Source: Burkholderiales bacterium LSUCC0115 (GTDB lineage Bacteria > Pseudomonadota > Gammaproteobacteria > Burkholderiales > Burkholderiaceae_A). Taken from it: a stretch of DNA of 64,000 nucleotides. Every line of letters begins with the position of its first letter. Position 1 is the first letter of the stretch. Position numbers and translations under genes: made by a program. Shown one piece after another: positions 18,700 to 25,802 of the stretch. The notes under the pieces are model-generated. The model did no database searches and was not told the origin of the DNA. It saw nothing but the letters and a program-made list of their open reading frames with translations. Location: contig WJBW01000001.1 of assembly GCA_009646425.1 (NCBI GenBank), forward strand, positions 144,547 to 208,546, in the 5' to 3' direction.

Positions 18700-18767
18700 C
18701 AAGGTCTCCCATTCCCAAAGGAGCTAGTTTAAGTGCTCCTCAGTCGTTTGAGCGCACCGAAAGCAGA

Positions 18768-18809
18768 GCAGGCCCAGACCGCGACATGCGGCTCATCGAG
18801 GGCGTCTAA
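18768..18809 (+). pseudogene. Remnant of a DUF1330 gene (C-terminal end only)
   Basis: On the plus strand the codons before the stop at 18807-18809 read GPDRDMRLIEGV, nearly identical to the C-terminus of the intact DUF1330 protein (GADRDMRLIEGVN). No start or upstream domain is present: the 5' part runs straight into the promoter region of the flavoprotein gene. It is the leftover of a second, older copy. An AGGAGC/GCTCCT dyad lies just upstream at 18719-18740. Confidence 0.7.
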
Positions 18810-18821
18810 CGCCAAAGAGTT

Positions 18822-18906
18822 TGGTGCCCGGAGCGGGAATCGAACCCGCACGCCTTGCGGCCCGGGATTTTAAGTCCCGTACGTCTACCTATTTCGTCAT
18901 CCGGGC
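18822..18906 (-). tRNA. tRNA-Leu (anticodon UAA)
   Basis: The minus strand folds as an 85-base class II tRNA. The acceptor stem is GCCCGGA/TCCGGGC. The anticodon loop is CTTAAAA with TAA, followed by a long variable arm (GGGCCGCAAGGC), the T loop TTCGATT and an encoded CCA at 18822-18824. It separates the sulfur module from the metallophosphoesterase gene. Confidence 0.95.
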
Positions 18907-18921
18907 TGGATGAAACCAGTA

Positions 18922-19731
18922 TTAAACCTCAACCACCTTTTGAGGATCGAAGGCAGGATTCTCCCAGGCCAGGTCATCCGGCGTCTTCGCCTTCATGAGA
19001 CCGCCTGCATAGCCCCCGGGATTGGCCACCACACGGCACTTGCCCACCCGGTAGTCAAAGCTGTCGTGTACATGGCCGTGAATCCAGACATCGGCCTTTT
19101 CCACCAAGGGTGTTAAGTCGGATAAGAAACCAGGGTTGCAAGGGTTGCCAATGAACCGTTCATGGGTGCTGCCGGGATGCGGGCCGTGGTGGGTGATGAC
19201 CACCGTCTTGCCGTCGAATGGCTCATCGAGCTTTTGGGTCAGCCAAGCCCGGTGCTTTTCATGAATGGTCAGAGCACGCTCCGGCGTAAAGCGCTCACCC
19301 ATCTTGTGCACACCCTTGATCTTTCGGTGGTCGGCCAGTTGTGCATCGCAGGCCATCATGGCCCTGGTCTTGCCCGCCCGTGAACCCATCAACTCATAGT
19401 CGGTCCACAGGGTGCAGCCCAGAAAGCGCACGCCGTTGTAGATCAGCTGATCGCAGTCCAAGACGATCACAGCCGTCTGATGGGCGACGGCCTTGAGCGC
19501 TGCCACCGCTGGTTCCACTGCTGAATCAAAGAATTCGTGATTACCAGGCACATACAAGACCGGGTGAGGCCATTGGCCAAACACCCGGACCGCATCGGTG
19601 CCATTGTGAATATCGCCTGCCAGCACCATGACATCGGCCCACGGCGTGAAGAGTCGATTCACCCTCAAAAGATCGGGAAAACGCTTATGAAGGAACTCTA
19701 AGTGCAGATCCGATGCCACATGAAGGTTCAT
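18922..19731 (-). CDS. Calcineurin-like metallophosphoesterase
   Basis: The 269-residue protein has the full set of family motifs: SDLHLE near residue 8, GDIHNG, GNHEF, THHGPHPGS and GHVHDSFDY. These bind two metal ions and hydrolyse a phosphoester. There is no signal peptide, so it is cytoplasmic. The substrate (cyclic nucleotide, nucleic acid or phosphoprotein) cannot be told. It is transcribed away from the antiporter at 19781, leaving about 50 bases for two divergent promoters. It lies 16 bases after the tRNA-Leu on the opposite side of its 5' end. Confidence 0.85.
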   Translation of the reverse strand: MNLHVASDLHLEFLHKRFPDLLRVNRLFTPWADVMVLAGDIHNGTDAVRVFGQWPHPVLYVPGNHEFFDSAVEPAVAALKAVAHQTAVIVLDCDQLIYNGVRFLGCTLWTDYELMGSRAGKTRAMMACDAQLADHRKIKGVHKMGERFTPERALTIHEKHRAWLTQKLDEPFDGKTVVITHHGPHPGSTHERFIGNPCNPGFLSDLTPLVEKADVWIHGHVHDSFDYRVGKCRVVANPGGYAGGLMKAKTPDDLAWENPAFDPQKVVEV

Positions 19732-19780
19732 GCGAGCAGTTTACAATCGCCCCAATAAATATTCTTAGAGGCAAATCAAT

Positions 19781-21088
19781 ATGGCAACAACCCCAACTGA
19801 CGTGGTTATGAGCCACACCACCGAAGTCGTCGCGGCGGTCATCTTCGCCATTGCCGTTCTGCACACCTTCTCCACCAAGATCTTTGAGCGACTGGCCCAC
19901 CGCTACCCCACCCATCACGGGGTCTTTCATTTGTTGGGTGAGGTCGAGGCCGTCTTTGGCTTCTGGTCCATCATTTTGTTCGGCTGGCTGATCTATCGCG
20001 AGGGCCTAACCTCTGCGGTCAACTACGCGGACACCCGAAACTACACCGAGCCCCTCTTTGTCTTTGCCATCATGGTGGTGGCGGCCAGCCGACCCATCAT
20101 GGTCTTCGCCCGAAACCTCGTAGAGGGCATCAGCCGGGTCATTCCCTTTGATCGGGCGATTGCCACCTACTTCGTGCTGCTATCGATTGTTCCACTGTTG
20201 GGCTCCTTCATCACCGAGCCCGCAGCCATGACCCTGGCGGCCATGCTGCTGGCCCAGAAGTTCTTCCGCTCCGAGGCGCCCAATGCCTTTAAATACGCCA
20301 CGATTGGGGTGCTCTTTGTAAACATCTCAATCGGCGGCACCCTGACGCACTTTGCAGCTCCTCCAGTTCTGATGGTCGCGGCCAAGTGGGGCTGGGATAC
20401 GCCCTTTATGTTCTTCCACTTTGGCTTTAAGGCCTCCGTGGCGGTCTTCATCAACGCGATTGGCGTGACTTATCTCTTCAGGAACTACCTCAAAGAGGTC
20501 AACCGTAAGATGATCAGTGGCGAGATGAAGACCGAGAAGGCCCCCAAGGTGCCAGCCCCTCTCATACTCCTGCACCTGGCCATGATCGGCGGCATTGTGC
20601 TCTTCGCTCACCACCCTCCGGTGTTCTTGGGTATCTTCCTGGTCTTCATGGGCCTGGCTACCGCCTATAACGAGCACCACGATCGCCTGATCCTTCGTGA
20701 AGGCCTGCTGGTGGCCTTCTTCCTAGCAGGCCTGGTCGTGCTGGGTGGCATGCAGGCCTGGTGGCTGCAGCCCCTGCTGGCGCAGATGAGCCCCACCGCG
20801 GTCTACTACGGTGCGACGGCCCTGACGGCCGTGACCGACAACGCAGCGCTGACCTACCTGGCCTCCTTGGTTGATGGGCTGAGTGATGAGTTCAAGTACG
20901 CCGTGGTGTCCGGTGCCGTCACGGGCGGTGGTCTGACCTTGATCGCCAACGCGCCCAACCCAGCTGGTGCATCTATCCTGCGTCGTTACTTCGAGGACGA
21001 GACCATCAACCCACTGGGCCTGTTGTTGGCTGCTCTGATTCCCACGGCCGTCACGATTGCCTCGTTCCAGCTGCTCGGGGACCTCTAG
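19781..21088 (+). CDS. Putative Na+/H+ antiporter (PF07399-like)
   Basis: The 435-residue protein has about 11-12 hydrophobic helices. It contains VPLLGSFITEPAAMT, HFAAPPVLMVA and ALTAVTDNAALTYLASLV. The repeated polar T/D/N/P patches in mid-membrane are typical of ion transporters of the NhaD/ArsB superfamily. It most resembles the conserved 'putative Na+/H+ antiporter' family of proteobacteria. Ion and direction are unproven. A short upstream region of about 50 bases is shared with the divergent metallophosphoesterase; the CBS/DUF294 gene is convergent, 4 bases away. Confidence 0.8.
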   Translation: MATTPTDVVMSHTTEVVAAVIFAIAVLHTFSTKIFERLAHRYPTHHGVFHLLGEVEAVFGFWSIILFGWLIYREGLTSAVNYADTRNYTEPLFVFAIMVVAASRPIMVFARNLVEGISRVIPFDRAIATYFVLLSIVPLLGSFITEPAAMTLAAMLLAQKFFRSEAPNAFKYATIGVLFVNISIGGTLTHFAAPPVLMVAAKWGWDTPFMFFHFGFKASVAVFINAIGVTYLFRNYLKEVNRKMISGEMKTEKAPKVPAPLILLHLAMIGGIVLFAHHPPVFLGIFLVFMGLATAYNEHHDRLILREGLLVAFFLAGLVVLGGMQAWWLQPLLAQMSPTAVYYGATALTAVTDNAALTYLASLVDGLSDEFKYAVVSGAVTGGGLTLIANAPNPAGASILRRYFEDETINPLGLLLAALIPTAVTIASFQLLGDL

Positions 21089-21092
21089 AGCG

Positions 21093-22562
21093 TCAGATCC
21101 TGAAGGACAGACCCACCGACTGGCGGAGGTGGGTCAGGGTCGCCAGGGCATCGGTCAGTTTTTGGACATCGTGCAGGCTGAGGGCATCCAGGTTTAGCAC
21201 GTTGTCCTGCCCAACCGAGGTGAGCTGAGCCCTCAAACGGAATCGCTGGACCAGGTCAAAGGCTTCTCGATAGCGCTGCACCTCGCTGCGCTGTAACTTT
21301 CCGGCCTCAAACAAGGCCACAATCCTCCCATCCGTCGACAAGGCCTTGGTCCCAATAGCCTGACCCAGGGCACGGGCCCAGGCCACAACGGGGGCTGTGC
21401 CCCACTTCTTAATGTCAATCTCTTTGGGCGACATCCATTCCACCTTCAGGCCTTTTCTTCTTAGCCATCGGGCAATGCCGGTCAGCCAGAAGAGCTTGGG
21501 CAGCTGGTTCACACTATTGCGAAGGGAGTCCTCGGCCACTGCCCGCATGAAGCGCGGGTGTTTGGGCATCTCGGCCAAGACCCACTTGCGCAAGTCATCG
21601 GCCAGCCCCACATCGCCAGCCAGGGGACGGAAGTCCAAGAAGGTGTGGGAATCCAAGACCGCCTCGGGTGTGGGCTTTTCAAACCAGTTGGTGATCTCTT
21701 CGCGCCACTCGACCCGATTGCGGCACCACTTGGGGTTCATGGCCATCACCCCACCCTTACAGAGCGGAAAGCCGATCTCGGCCAGGCCCTTGTTGATCCG
21801 TTCGGCAAAGGCCATGAACCGGTCTCTGTATAGGTCGCCGTCACCAGCGAAGATGATAGCGTTGTCCTGGTCGGTGGCCACGGTCTGTTCCTCGCGCCCT
21901 TCTGACCCCAGGGCCAGCCAGACCCAAGGTGGCAGGGGCTCCGCATGGTTGCCTTCGTGCTTCTCTTCAATGATCTCGATGACCCGGCGTGTCATGGCGT
22001 CGTTCAGGTGACTGACCATGCGAGCGAGGCTGGTCGCCCCCAGGCCCTGACTGAGCATACGCTGGGCCATGTCGATCACCCGCTTGGAAGCCTGCTTTAG
22101 GTCCTCTAGGCGCTTGGCGCGGGCGATGGTCACGGACAACCCCCGCAGACTGGTGCGCTGATAGGCCACTAGATCTCGCTCGGAGACCATACCGATCATC
22201 TGGCCATCCCGAAGGACTGGCAGGTGGCGAATGCCCAGCCGGGCCATGGTCAACGTGGCGTCTATGACCAATGTGTCGGCCTGTACGTAATGCACGCCAC
22301 GGCTCATGACCTCTGAAATCGGAGTGGACTGATCTACCTTCGGCACGAGGATGCGCCGGATCAGGTCATACCGGGTCAGGATCCCCTCGAGCCGGCCATC
22401 CTTCACCACCACAATGGACCCCGCACTGGTCTGGTCCATCAATTTGAAGACTTTTTCGAGCGTCGTCTCGGGGACACAGGTGACCGCACTGCGGCGCACA
22501 AGTTCACTGACCCTCGTGTTCAGGTCAAGCTCTGCGAAATCTTGTTGCGATGCAATATTCAT
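21093..22562 (-). CDS. CBS-domain DUF294 nucleotidyltransferase-like protein
   Basis: Counted from the ATG at 22562 (MNIASQQD) the protein has 489 residues. Two CBS motifs (about 25-145) end in IGMVSERDLVAY. A nucleotidyltransferase domain with GSEGREEQTVATDQDNAI (about 215-232) follows, then the all-helical DUF294 C-terminus. The family is linked to acetate/symporter loci and is thought to sense adenylates and transfer a nucleotide to a partner, perhaps controlling the neighbouring transporter. It is divergent from the DUF4212-symporter pair by 97 bases, so the genes likely act together. Confidence 0.88.
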   Translation of the reverse strand: MNIASQQDFAELDLNTRVSELVRRSAVTCVPETTLEKVFKLMDQTSAGSIVVVKDGRLEGILTRYDLIRRILVPKVDQSTPISEVMSRGVHYVQADTLVIDATLTMARLGIRHLPVLRDGQMIGMVSERDLVAYQRTSLRGLSVTIARAKRLEDLKQASKRVIDMAQRMLSQGLGATSLARMVSHLNDAMTRRVIEIIEEKHEGNHAEPLPPWVWLALGSEGREEQTVATDQDNAIIFAGDGDLYRDRFMAFAERINKGLAEIGFPLCKGGVMAMNPKWCRNRVEWREEITNWFEKPTPEAVLDSHTFLDFRPLAGDVGLADDLRKWVLAEMPKHPRFMRAVAEDSLRNSVNQLPKLFWLTGIARWLRRKGLKVEWMSPKEIDIKKWGTAPVVAWARALGQAIGTKALSTDGRIVALFEAGKLQRSEVQRYREAFDLVQRFRLRAQLTSVGQDNVLNLDALSLHDVQKLTDALATLTHLRQSVGLSFRI

Positions 22563-22659
22563 GTGGCTGATCCTAGCATGACAACTTTCCAAAACGATGT
22601 TATCAATGCGCCTGTAGTAGAAAATTTGCGGTACATCAATAACAAGGAGAGGAGATCTC

Positions 22660-22917
22660 ATGCAACAGAAAAGTGCAGAGGGTTACTGGAAGGCAACCCT
22701 GGGCCTGCTCACGCAAGTACTGGTGATTTGGTTCCTGTGCTCATTCGGTGCCGGCATTTTGTTCGCCGAAGCACTCAATGGCATCCAGCTGGGCGGCTAT
22801 CCGCTTGGCTTTTGGTTCGCCCAACAGGGTTCTATCTACATTTTCGTCGCCCTTATCTTCTGGTACGCCAAGCGTATGAACCAGATCGACGAAGAATTTG
22901 ACGTACACGAGGACTAA
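22660..22917 (+). CDS. DUF4212 small membrane subunit of the symporter
   Basis: The 85-residue protein has two hydrophobic helices (about 14-38 and 48-70). LGGYPLGFWFAQQGSIYIF, conserved in DUF4212, lies between them, and an acidic C-terminus DEEFDVHED ends it. In this family the small protein is always next to a sodium:solute symporter. The ribosome-binding site is AAGGAGAGGAG. Ten bases separate its stop from the symporter start, so the two are co-translated. It may be an accessory subunit, comparable to YjcH beside ActP. Confidence 0.88.
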   Translation: MQQKSAEGYWKATLGLLTQVLVIWFLCSFGAGILFAEALNGIQLGGYPLGFWFAQQGSIYIFVALIFWYAKRMNQIDEEFDVHED

Positions 22918-22926
22918 GGAGCTGAC

Positions 22927-24732
22927 ATGGATCTTCAAACCACGATCTATCTCGTAGTCGGCGCAACCTTCGCCCTCTACATTGGTATCGCGATCTGGGC
23001 CCGTGCGGGTTCCACGAGCGAGTTCTACGCTGCCGGCGGCCAGGTTGGACCGGTGAAAAACGGTATGGCGACTGCTGCAGACTGGATGTCAGCGGCCTCG
23101 TTCATCTCGATGGCTGGCCTGATCTCGAACATGGGATACGGCGGTGGCCTGTTCTTGATGGGCTGGACCGGTGGCTACGTTCTGCTGGCATGTCTGCTGG
23201 CCCCGTACCTTCGTAAGTTCGGTAAGTTTACGGTCCCCCAGTTCATCGGTGACCGTTTCTACTCACAGGGCGCCTCGACGATTGCGGTTATCTGTCTGCT
23301 GGTCGCTTCGATCACCTACATCATCGGTCAGATGACCGGCGTTGGAATCGCCTTCTCGCGCTTCCTAGGTGTCTCGAAAGAGATGGGTATCTACGTTGGT
23401 ATGGCCATCGTGTTCGCCTATGCAGTGTTCGGCGGCATGAAGGGCATCACCTACACCCAGGTGGCTCAGTACATCGTGCTTATCTTCGCCTACGTGATTC
23501 CCGCCATCTTCATCTCGATCGCCCTGACTGGCGTGCCCCTCCCCCAACTGGGTCTGGGTGCTGACATGACTGGTACCGACAAGTCCCTGCTGCTCACGCT
23601 GAACCAAATCGTGAACGACCTGGGCTTTGGCGCGTACACCACGTCTGTGCCGGGTAGCAAACTCAACATGTTTGTCTACACCTTCTCACTGATGATCGGT
23701 ACCGCTGGTCTGCCCCACGTGATCATGCGCTTCTTCACGGTGCCTTCCGTGAAGGCTGCACGTTCATCCGCTGGCTGGGCCCTGGTCTTCATCGCGATCC
23801 TGTACACCACCGCTCCTGCAGTGGCTGCCATGGCTCGTATGAACCTGCACAGCACCATCGCTCCTGTCGTGAAGACCGGTGGCGACGTGTTTGCTGCTGA
23901 CGCCTCGATCAAGTATGACGATCGTCCGGCCTGGTTCAAGCGTTGGGAGCAGACTGGTCTGCTGAAGTTTGCCGACAAGAACGGCGACGGCCGCATCCAG
24001 TACTACAACGACAAGTCCAAGAACGAAGCCTTCGTCAAGAAAGCTGAAGCTGCTGGCTGGAAGGGCAACGAGCTCACGGTAAACGCTGACATCATCGTGT
24101 TGGCCAACCCCGAGATCGCACTGCTGCCCAACTGGGTGATCGCCCTGGTGGCTGCCGGTGGTCTGGCTGCTGCTCTGTCGACCGCTGCTGGCCTGCTGAT
24201 GGCCATCTCGTCTGCCATCTCCCACGACCTGGTGAAGGGTGTCTTTGCGCCCAACATCAGTGAAAAGGGTGAACTCATGGCCGGTAAGATCGCCATGGCG
24301 GCTTCGATCGTGGTCGCTGGTTACCTGGGTCTGAACCCACCAGGCTTCGCAGCTGGTACGGTGGCCCTGGCCTTCGGTATTGCGGCTTCCACCCTCTTCC
24401 CCGCCATCATGATGGGCATCTTCTCCAAGAAGATGAACAAAGAGGGCGTCATGGCCGGTATGCTGGTTGGTCTTGGTGTCACGCTGTTCTATGTGTTCGC
24501 ACACAAGGGCATCTTCTTCATCAAGGGCACTGAGTATCTGCCCCTCATCGGTGGCGCCAATAGCTTCTTTGGCATCACGCCTGAGGCCTTCGGTGGCATC
24601 GGTGCTCTGGTGAACTTTGCCGTCGCCTTCGCGGTCGACAAGGTCACCCCAGAGCCTCCTGCCCACATCCAGCAGATGGTTGAGAACGTCCGGATCCCCC
24701 GTGGCTCCAGGGCTGTGGACGGCGCTCACTAA
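22927..24732 (+). CDS. Sodium:solute symporter of the VC_2705 type (acetate or other carboxylate)
   Basis: The 601-residue SSS transporter has GGQVGPVKNGMATAADWMSAASF near the N-terminus. About 13 helices follow. A soluble insert at residues 320-385 carries DKNGDGRIQYYN, an EF-hand-like loop whose twelfth residue is Asn instead of Glu. Relatives take up acetate, propionate or pyruvate with Na+. The TM region includes ALSTAAGLLMAISSAISHD, conserved in ActP. AAGGAGCTGAC precedes the ATG. The substrate is inferred from the family. The strong Ala/Ile/Gly codon regularity suggests high expression. Confidence 0.9.
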   Translation: MDLQTTIYLVVGATFALYIGIAIWARAGSTSEFYAAGGQVGPVKNGMATAADWMSAASFISMAGLISNMGYGGGLFLMGWTGGYVLLACLLAPYLRKFGKFTVPQFIGDRFYSQGASTIAVICLLVASITYIIGQMTGVGIAFSRFLGVSKEMGIYVGMAIVFAYAVFGGMKGITYTQVAQYIVLIFAYVIPAIFISIALTGVPLPQLGLGADMTGTDKSLLLTLNQIVNDLGFGAYTTSVPGSKLNMFVYTFSLMIGTAGLPHVIMRFFTVPSVKAARSSAGWALVFIAILYTTAPAVAAMARMNLHSTIAPVVKTGGDVFAADASIKYDDRPAWFKRWEQTGLLKFADKNGDGRIQYYNDKSKNEAFVKKAEAAGWKGNELTVNADIIVLANPEIALLPNWVIALVAAGGLAAALSTAAGLLMAISSAISHDLVKGVFAPNISEKGELMAGKIAMAASIVVAGYLGLNPPGFAAGTVALAFGIAASTLFPAIMMGIFSKKMNKEGVMAGMLVGLGVTLFYVFAHKGIFFIKGTEYLPLIGGANSFFGITPEAFGGIGALVNFAVAFAVDKVTPEPPAHIQQMVENVRIPRGSRAVDGAH

Positions 24733-24750
24733 GTCGCTGATGTAAAGCCC

Positions 24751-24772
24751 GGTGCTGGGTTCGCCCAGCACC
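24751..24772 (+). terminator. Perfect hairpin with TTCG loop after the symporter
   Basis: GGTGCTGGG and CCCAGCACC form a 9-base stem closed by the very stable TTCG tetraloop, 18 bases after the stop at 24732. It has only TC-AAAA after it. It could block 3' exonucleases and protect the mRNA rather than end transcription by itself. Confidence 0.75.
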
Positions 24773-24778
24773 TCAAAA

Positions 24779-24812
24779 GGCCCCGACAGGTTAGACTCTC
24801 GGGGCCTTTTCT
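24779..24812 (+). terminator. Rho-independent terminator after the symporter
   Basis: GGCCCCGA and TCGGGGCC form an 8-base stem with a 12-base loop, followed by TTTTCTTTT. Together with the hairpin at 24751 this gives two tandem stem-loops that separate the symporter from the small membrane-protein gene at 24828. Confidence 0.85.
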
Positions 24813-24827
24813 TTTCTGGAAGACACC

Positions 24828-25223
24828 ATGGAATTCAACGTCAGCATTGCAATGAACTGGATCTTGTTCCTTGCCCTCTTCCCCATTCAGTTCTTCTGGT
24901 ATCGTCGGGCCTACCGTATCTTCATCAAGCGGGACTTCTCTGAGGTGGCCTTAAAGAACGGCGAGTCGCCAGACAACCCAGAGCGCTTGGCGCCGTTTTC
25001 GGGCAGCGTCAACCTCATCGCTGCGGCCCTGATTACCTACACCGTCTTTGGGATCATCGTGCAGGCCATGCCCTTTGACACCTGGTCGGCCATCGCTGGC
25101 TCCACGATCTGGATGAAGATGATCATGGACTTTGTGCTGCGTCGACATGCCCACACCAAGTTCAACAAACCCGAGAAAAAGGCAGAGCCCTCGGCTGAGG
25201 TCAACGCCTCAGACCAGAAATAA
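24828..25223 (+). CDS. Small membrane protein of unknown function
   Basis: The 131-residue protein has a hydrophobic helix at about 8-30 and another at about 60-85. The hydrophilic tail is Lys/Glu/Ala-rich (HTKFNKPEKKAEPSAE). No family was recognised. GAAGACACC precedes the ATG. It lies between two terminators and is therefore probably transcribed alone. Its own promoter would have to overlap the terminator at 24779. Confidence 0.6.
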   Translation: MEFNVSIAMNWILFLALFPIQFFWYRRAYRIFIKRDFSEVALKNGESPDNPERLAPFSGSVNLIAAALITYTVFGIIVQAMPFDTWSAIAGSTIWMKMIMDFVLRRHAHTKFNKPEKKAEPSAEVNASDQK

Positions 25224-25225
25224 AA

Positions 25226-25253
25226 AACCCGGCCTAGAGCCGGGTTTGTTTTT
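25226..25253 (+). terminator. Rho-independent terminator
   Basis: AACCCGGC and GCCGGGTT form an 8-base stem with a CTAGA loop, followed by TGTTTTT. It lies 3 bases after the small membrane-protein stop. It may also stop transcription from the convergent MarR gene, which ends at 25284. Confidence 0.88.
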
Positions 25254-25283
25254 GGTGGGGCGCGCCGCAGCCCAGAGCATTCG

Positions 25284-25763
25284 CTAGAGGTCTGCCAAGG
25301 GCTGAAAGGCACCCGGTGCACCAACGGGCTGACCCATGCGGGCAATGACGTGGTCCAGCTGACCTTCAAGCGCCTGAATCGAGGATGGTGGCATTTCAGC
25401 TAGGGCCTGAACCAGGACACCGATCTTGGGCTCGGGTACCTTGGCCAACAATGTCTTGGCCTTGTCGGTGCTGGTGAGCTCAAAAGCCCGGGCGTCGTCC
25501 AGATTGCGCTCTCGGGTGACATAGCCCTCTGAGACTAGATGCCGAATGATGTTGCTGGCCGTGGACTGGTGGATGGCCAGCGCCTCGGTTAACTCCCCAG
25601 GGCGCACCCCGGGGTTCTCATCGATGATGGCCAACGCCCAGACATGTGATCCCGACAACCCTGTGACTTTTTCGACCTTCCGGTAGTGCTCTTTGACAGC
25701 GCGAAAAATGACTCGAAACTGCTTGAGAACCCGGACAGCATGGTCCGGCACATGGGTTTTCAT
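25284..25763 (-). CDS. MarR-family transcriptional regulator
   Basis: The 159-residue protein has a winged helix: RPGELTEALAIHQSTASNIIRHL is the recognition region and YVTRERNLDDARAFEL the wing. Such dimers usually bind a palindrome near their own promoter and are released by phenolic or other small ligands. No clear palindrome was seen in the 39 bases before the gene. It starts 40 bases after the TonB-receptor stop on the same strand. It may be co-transcribed with it under the TPP riboswitch. Confidence 0.85.
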   Translation of the reverse strand: MKTHVPDHAVRVLKQFRVIFRAVKEHYRKVEKVTGLSGSHVWALAIIDENPGVRPGELTEALAIHQSTASNIIRHLVSEGYVTRERNLDDARAFELTSTDKAKTLLAKVPEPKIGVLVQALAEMPPSSIQALEGQLDHVIARMGQPVGAPGAFQPLADL

Positions 25764-25802
25764 AGGGCCTCCGAGATGGGAATCTGCGAAGGCTACACCT
25801 TT

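Noticed and set aside
18822-18906. tRNA-Leu as attachment site of a genomic island covering the sulfur genes
   Set aside because: No copy of the tRNA 3' end was noticed near 10.7 kb and no integrase is present. A repeat search could still show a diverged site.
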